The position numbers and the translations under genes are program-made. From positions 744,001 through 808,000 of the forward strand of contig FJUW01000004.1 in the NCBI GenBank assembly GCA_900074885.1: 64,000 nt of DNA, read 5' to 3'. Below the pieces are notes generated by a model that saw only the letters and a list, made by a program, of their open reading frames with translations, was not told the DNA's origin and made no database searches. Below, piece by piece: positions 60,274-64,000 of this stretch. Numbering within the stretch: position 1 is the stretch's first letter; each line of letters opens with the position of its first letter. The DNA comes from Rhynchosporium graminicola (lineage: Eukaryota; Ascomycota; Leotiomycetes; Helotiales; Ploettnerulaceae).

Positions 60274-60749
60274 GGTTCTTGAATGTGAGAAAGTTCTTGG
60301 TCGAATCTCGTGTGTTTTTGTTGGGAGGGATGGGTACTGCTGGACTCGACAGTCAACCCTAGTGGTGCTTGATTATGGAGAGAAGTCGCTTAAGCAGCGA
60401 GCTATCTAGCCACCAACAAAGAGGCTCTGTTCTATTGATCTCATCATAAAGAGAATTGGAATCCTAAAAGGGCTCGTTGCGGACAAGTCAGATTCTCTTT
60501 GTCTGTTGACTATTCACGGTACCTGACACCGGCACCACAACACACTTGCCGCAAAATTTTTACGCAGAGTGTGTCGATTATTATGACAAGTAACGCTCCA
60601 AAAGCAGTCCCTCTGATTTTCAGTGAGGTGTCGTCAACTCATCTCACCGAGGTCTACGAGAGGCCAGACCCAGCCGCAGAGCCCCTTTGGTAACCACTGC
60701 ATTTGGAAATTCAGACCTTAAAGTTCGCCTCGCCATCGTGTCTTTCCTT
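60274..60749. other. Intergenic spacer
   Basis: Between the 2EXR-like candidate and the 3' end of the oxygenase relic. Nothing recognised. Confidence 0.5.
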
Positions 60750-61710
60750 CCCTCTCCCTTACGTGGTAGAGAATCTCTTCTTCATGTGCTGCTCTACCGT
60801 CATATGCTTTGCATCCGGATCACTGCCATGCAGTGGCCCCGACACACAATCCACATTTCAATCGAAGAAGAAAGGGGCAGAATAACTATCGCTCCCACAA
60901 TTGTTAATAACCCGATGTAGATTGCTCTTGTACTTTCCACAAGTCCACGTCTCTACTATATCTCCAACCTTTACGACATAAGCATCGTTATTCGGTAGAA
61001 TATGAACCCAGGTCTTTCCCTCCCCATCCCAGACTTGCAAACCACCAACCTGATCCTGTAGCAGCAACGTGATGGCACCGAAATCAGTGTGTGCTCTACC
61101 TCCGAACTGCTTCTGGTCGGTTAGACCTGTCTGGCGGATAATGTAGTAAGCGGAGAGCTGCTACAGGGTCGTCGCTGCGGAACTCTTCGAAAACGTCTCG
61201 TCCGTACGGCGTGCCTGCAGCAAGGATATCTAATACTTGCAGCGTGAGCGCGTAAATCTTGGAGTAGTACTCTGTCATCGATTTGCGGAAGACGTCTTCG
61301 GAGACATGGAATGGATTCGGCCAGATGTTGGGGCTCATAGGAAAAGCGTTTCTTTGGACTCCGGGCATCGTGGCTGGGATTTCTTTGCTGATGAAAAAGC
61401 CCTGTACGCATTAGTCTTAGCTTTGACTTGAAATCGAAGTCTGAAGACTCGATGTCATGAAGAAGCTCACCTGGTTCAAATCCGCTAGGGTTTCTTCCTG
61501 CAGCATTTGATTTCCGATCAATTTGTAACCCCTATGGCTGGCACCGATACTGTGGCTTCTGTCTAGTCTCATCTTCTCTTCTACGGGCAGCTTGAGCAGT
61601 GATTCTGAGCCTTTGAACATCACATCTTGCAACGAGCGCTGGATACCATGACCCACGGAAAAATCCAGCAGGCGTACAAGCTACTCGAATTTCGTCGATA
61701 ACTTAGAAAG
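60750..61710 (-). pseudogene. Broken isopenicillin-N-synthase-like 2OG-Fe(II) oxygenase
   Basis: Relic of a plant/fungal-type 2-oxoglutarate oxygenase. Readable pieces in order: IDEIRVACTPAGFF near 61700-61660; GHGIQRSLQDVMF to 61471; a normal intron 61470-61402; GFFISKEIPATMPG to RLLHYPP near 61136; then QFGGRAHTDFGAITLLLQD and VKVGDIVETWTCGKYKSNLHR with the Fe ligands (His, Asp, distal His) intact. Lesions: a frame change at about 61660 between AGFF and the GHGI motif; a second at about 61134 just before the metal-binding block; a TGA at 60860-60858 after APFFFD where the family reads on, with family-like text continuing to a TAA at 60761. With three separate defects this is a pseudogene unless the assembly is poor here. 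No intron explains the two frame changes. Confidence 0.8.
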
Positions 61711-62904
61711 CTTCGAAGCTGCGAAGTTCCACGGCACACGGCATCATGTCAGCCTCGCACGGAAGGTCCATGTCCGCCCAGTACCTACGTGTTTACCTGG
61801 ATGCACTCATTCTTTCTGAGGTATAAAATAAGACGATCGGAGGTCAGAGGTTGGCACCTTCTACGAAATGCATCCGCTTTCTACCGGCATTTTCACCATA
61901 ACAAATGATTGAGGATATACTTCCCAGATTTTCCCATGCGAACTCGAAAAGAAATTATTGCTTTTTTCGAATTCAGAAGCTGCTAGAATGATAGTGATCT
62001 TCGCTGATTCATGAGAATATTAGTCATTTAAGCCAGGGTTTACGATTGGTCATATTTATGAACCTTCCAGCAAGTTTTCGAGTGCGCTGTCGTTCTCTCC
62101 GAAGGACATTTGGGAGTAAATGCTTAACATCATATCTGGATGGAATACCAATTGCTGAATGAGAAGTGCTTGCATCGATGGAAAGTGTCTATCAGTCTCT
62201 TAGATTAGTCTAGGCAGTTGACAAGTCTTTGTGTTAAGGTTTTTCACGAGTATTCAATCGGCCATCAAGTACTTGCCAGCGCAGATGGGTTGCTTGGAGT
62301 CATATCATAGAGTCAATAGACATTTGTTACAAGTAGAGATCAGTCAAGGCTGGAGTGACAAATGTCTTGAAAGAAAGTCCGAGGGACTGCGTTTTATTTA
62401 CTATCGTACAATATAATGGAACTTCGATCGATGTTCAGAAGGGAGTTGTGTATGGATGAGAACCAGTGAAGTGGCGGGTGGAAGCTTACCGAGCCTAGGG
62501 TATCTGTAACATCAGCTGGACCTTACGAGGAAAAGTTCACCGATAGATCAATAATGAACTCTTTATTAATCTTTGTGTTAGAGCCTAGACGATCCCTGCA
62601 GAGCAATTCTACTCCAAAAAAAAAGGGGGCGAGGTCTCTCGCTTAATCCCACAACCAAACAAAACCTCAGGGGTGGATGTGGCTCCGTTACCTACTATTT
62701 ATATTGGTTACATTCCAATCTTCGCAATACCGACGTAAACTGGAAGGAAGGTAGTTCAAGGAAATTCTTTCATGGTGCTGCATGCAATTACAATTTTTTT
62801 TTCAAGCCACACATATCTGAAATATGGTCTTCCCAGTTCTAGCACTACCGCTACTTTCCTTCGCACGAACTAAACCTGGTACCAACTTATGCCAAAGACA
62901 GACC
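61711..62904. other. Intergenic spacer
   Basis: AT-rich, no credible gene. May include decayed 5' sequence of the oxygenase. Confidence 0.45.
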
Positions 62905-64000
62905 TTACAGATCAATCTTTGGGGGTACACTCCCAGGTAAAGGCTCGATACCGTCACAAATCTTCTCGAAGTCATCGTTCGGCAAATATCGCATCACCTC
63001 GTCTCCGCTGCCAAACTCAAGCACAGAGCCACCTGGCTGATAAGCATGCCATCTTCTCCTGTTCAATCCAGCAGGACCACTGGTGATAAACGCGAGCCAC
63101 ATATCCTGCATAGCTTCGCTAACAGCTACCTGGAATGGTGTACTTTTTCCACGTGCAATGCCTGAGGTGCCAAATATCATGGGCAGCTCGGAGGCGTGGT
63201 AGGCGCTTTGCCATCTATGAAAAGTGAAATCAGCAAGAAATCATCTAAAGATATGCCGGGAACGTATTAAGAAATGATCCAAGAGCATAAGGAGACATTG
63301 GAAGAAAAGAAGGGAAGATGGCCTTCGCCATTGCGTACTTACGGTCGAGGAGAGATGTTGGTGAAGTTACCTGCGTAGAGGTAGCGAAAGGTGGGGACAT
63401 TGAGGGAGTGCCGATCTCTGAGAGAGTATTAGGAAACTGTGAGTAGTGAATGTTGCTGTGGGTCTCTACTTAGCTGCTTGGACCGCGGGACAGGTGAAGT
63501 GGGAAAGTGTATTGTAATTTGCATCCTCCATATTAACGCCTCCGGGGCTGTAGCGTACAAGAGAAACACCCTCATTAGAATTCGAGCCAATGATCGCCGG
63601 CTGTCTATTTGTTAGGGAATTATTTTTGAAACTTGCGGTCCAGAATTACAAACTCACCAGCTTTGTATATTTTCCAGCAAGGGCTCGAACAGTGTAGTCT
63701 GAGAATACAACTACATCGTCCGGTACTGGACTAAAGTTCAAGGACGGCAATTTTCCGCTCTGAAGGAAATTCTCAATGTCAACAAAGCTGATCTTGCGCA
63801 TGCACTGAAGCTCAGCACCTGGCTTTAAGCCACCGCAGCCAAATTGCTTAGCAACAGATGTGAAGTTACTATGGGAAGGGTCAGGAGCGAGCATTGTCGG
63901 GTGAAGTGCTGTTCCCGAATCCATGATCAAGCCTCGTACAATCGGATCGTTGATATACGCAAAATTGTAATAGTCAACCGATGAAGCGCCGGCGGATTGT
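62905..64000 (-). CDS. Type-B carboxylesterase/lipase, 3' part
   Basis: C-terminal half of an alpha/beta-hydrolase of the carboxylesterase type-B family; the 5' part lies beyond the right edge. Exons on the minus strand: from the edge to 63658, 63600-63473, 63417-63343 and 63214-62905. It enters with QSAGASSVDYYN, that is, the nucleophile elbow G-x-S-A-G cut just before the first Gly. Then comes VRGLIMDSGTA, and the segment PAIIGSNSNEGV, which holds the acidic catalytic residue. YHASELPMIFG carries the catalytic His, and the C-terminus reads MQDMWLAFITSG and ends PPKIDL. Introns 63601-63657 and 63215-63342 are canonical. The intron 63418-63472 needs the frame-correct donor GC|TAAGTA, which lacks GT; see findings. 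The enzyme hydrolyses esters; the substrate is unknown. Secretion cannot be judged without the N-terminus. Confidence 0.85.

Overview
The window comes from a filamentous ascomycete (Pezizomycotina). Genes are split by many short spliceosomal introns, mostly 46-90 nt, with GT..AG ends and CTAAC-like branch points. The gene set is typical of such fungi: a fungal phytochrome histidine kinase, a PDR-type ABC transporter, GH27 and GH125 glycosidases, a ferric reductase and an AA12-like quinoprotein dehydrogenase. No operons, CRISPR arrays, rRNA or tRNA genes were seen. A 34-base N gap flanked by G runs (18823-18856) shows this is a draft assembly. I cannot place the species below subphylum.

Layout. 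1-14 kb, all minus strand: 5' part of an Srs2/UvrD-type helicase cut by the window edge; a four-exon charged protein of unknown function; a secreted GH125 exo-mannosidase; and the phytochrome. 14-18.6 kb: a full-length PDR drug-efflux transporter. 18.6-21.1 kb: gene-free, holding the gap and a nested inverted-repeat element. 21-30.3 kb: a spherulin-4-like protein, a GH27 alpha-galactosidase with a C-terminal ricin-type lectin domain, a secreted protein built of eight Cys-rich modules, and a single-exon GT-B glycosyltransferase. 30.6-32.9 kb: an ethanolamine/choline-kinase-like gene divergent from a small ACT-domain gene. 33.8-38.9 kb: an iron-uptake island with a decayed siderophore (MFS) transporter beside an intact six-exon ferric reductase. 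39.5-48.4 kb: a phytanoyl-CoA dioxygenase-like enzyme, an atypical NAD-epimerase-like SDR, a Rei1-like ribosome-biogenesis factor, a four-exon 131-residue protein that no single open frame reveals, a GPI-type AA12-like dehydrogenase and a poorly resolved small gene. 48.9-52.5 kb: a 1148-residue Ser-rich, largely disordered protein. 52.5-59.9 kb: a gene-poor stretch with homopolymers, a hexamer microsatellite and two adjacent MITE-like hairpins. 59.9-64 kb: a doubtful 2EXR-like gene, a broken 2OG-Fe(II) oxygenase and the 3' part of a type-B carboxylesterase.

The genes do not form one pathway. The nearest thing to a functional group is the iron pair (transporter relic plus ferric reductase), followed by the secreted carbohydrate-active enzymes. 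No polyketide synthase, NRPS or terpene cyclase backbone gene is present, so there is no metabolite cluster. All exon coordinates were worked out by eye from splice signals, frame continuity and recalled family motifs. No similarity search was run. I did not find a clearly new multi-gene system. The most novel-looking items are the eight-module Cys-rich secreted protein, two small genes visible only after splicing, very small exons and introns, and several single-base disruptions at exon ends that may be decay or assembly error.
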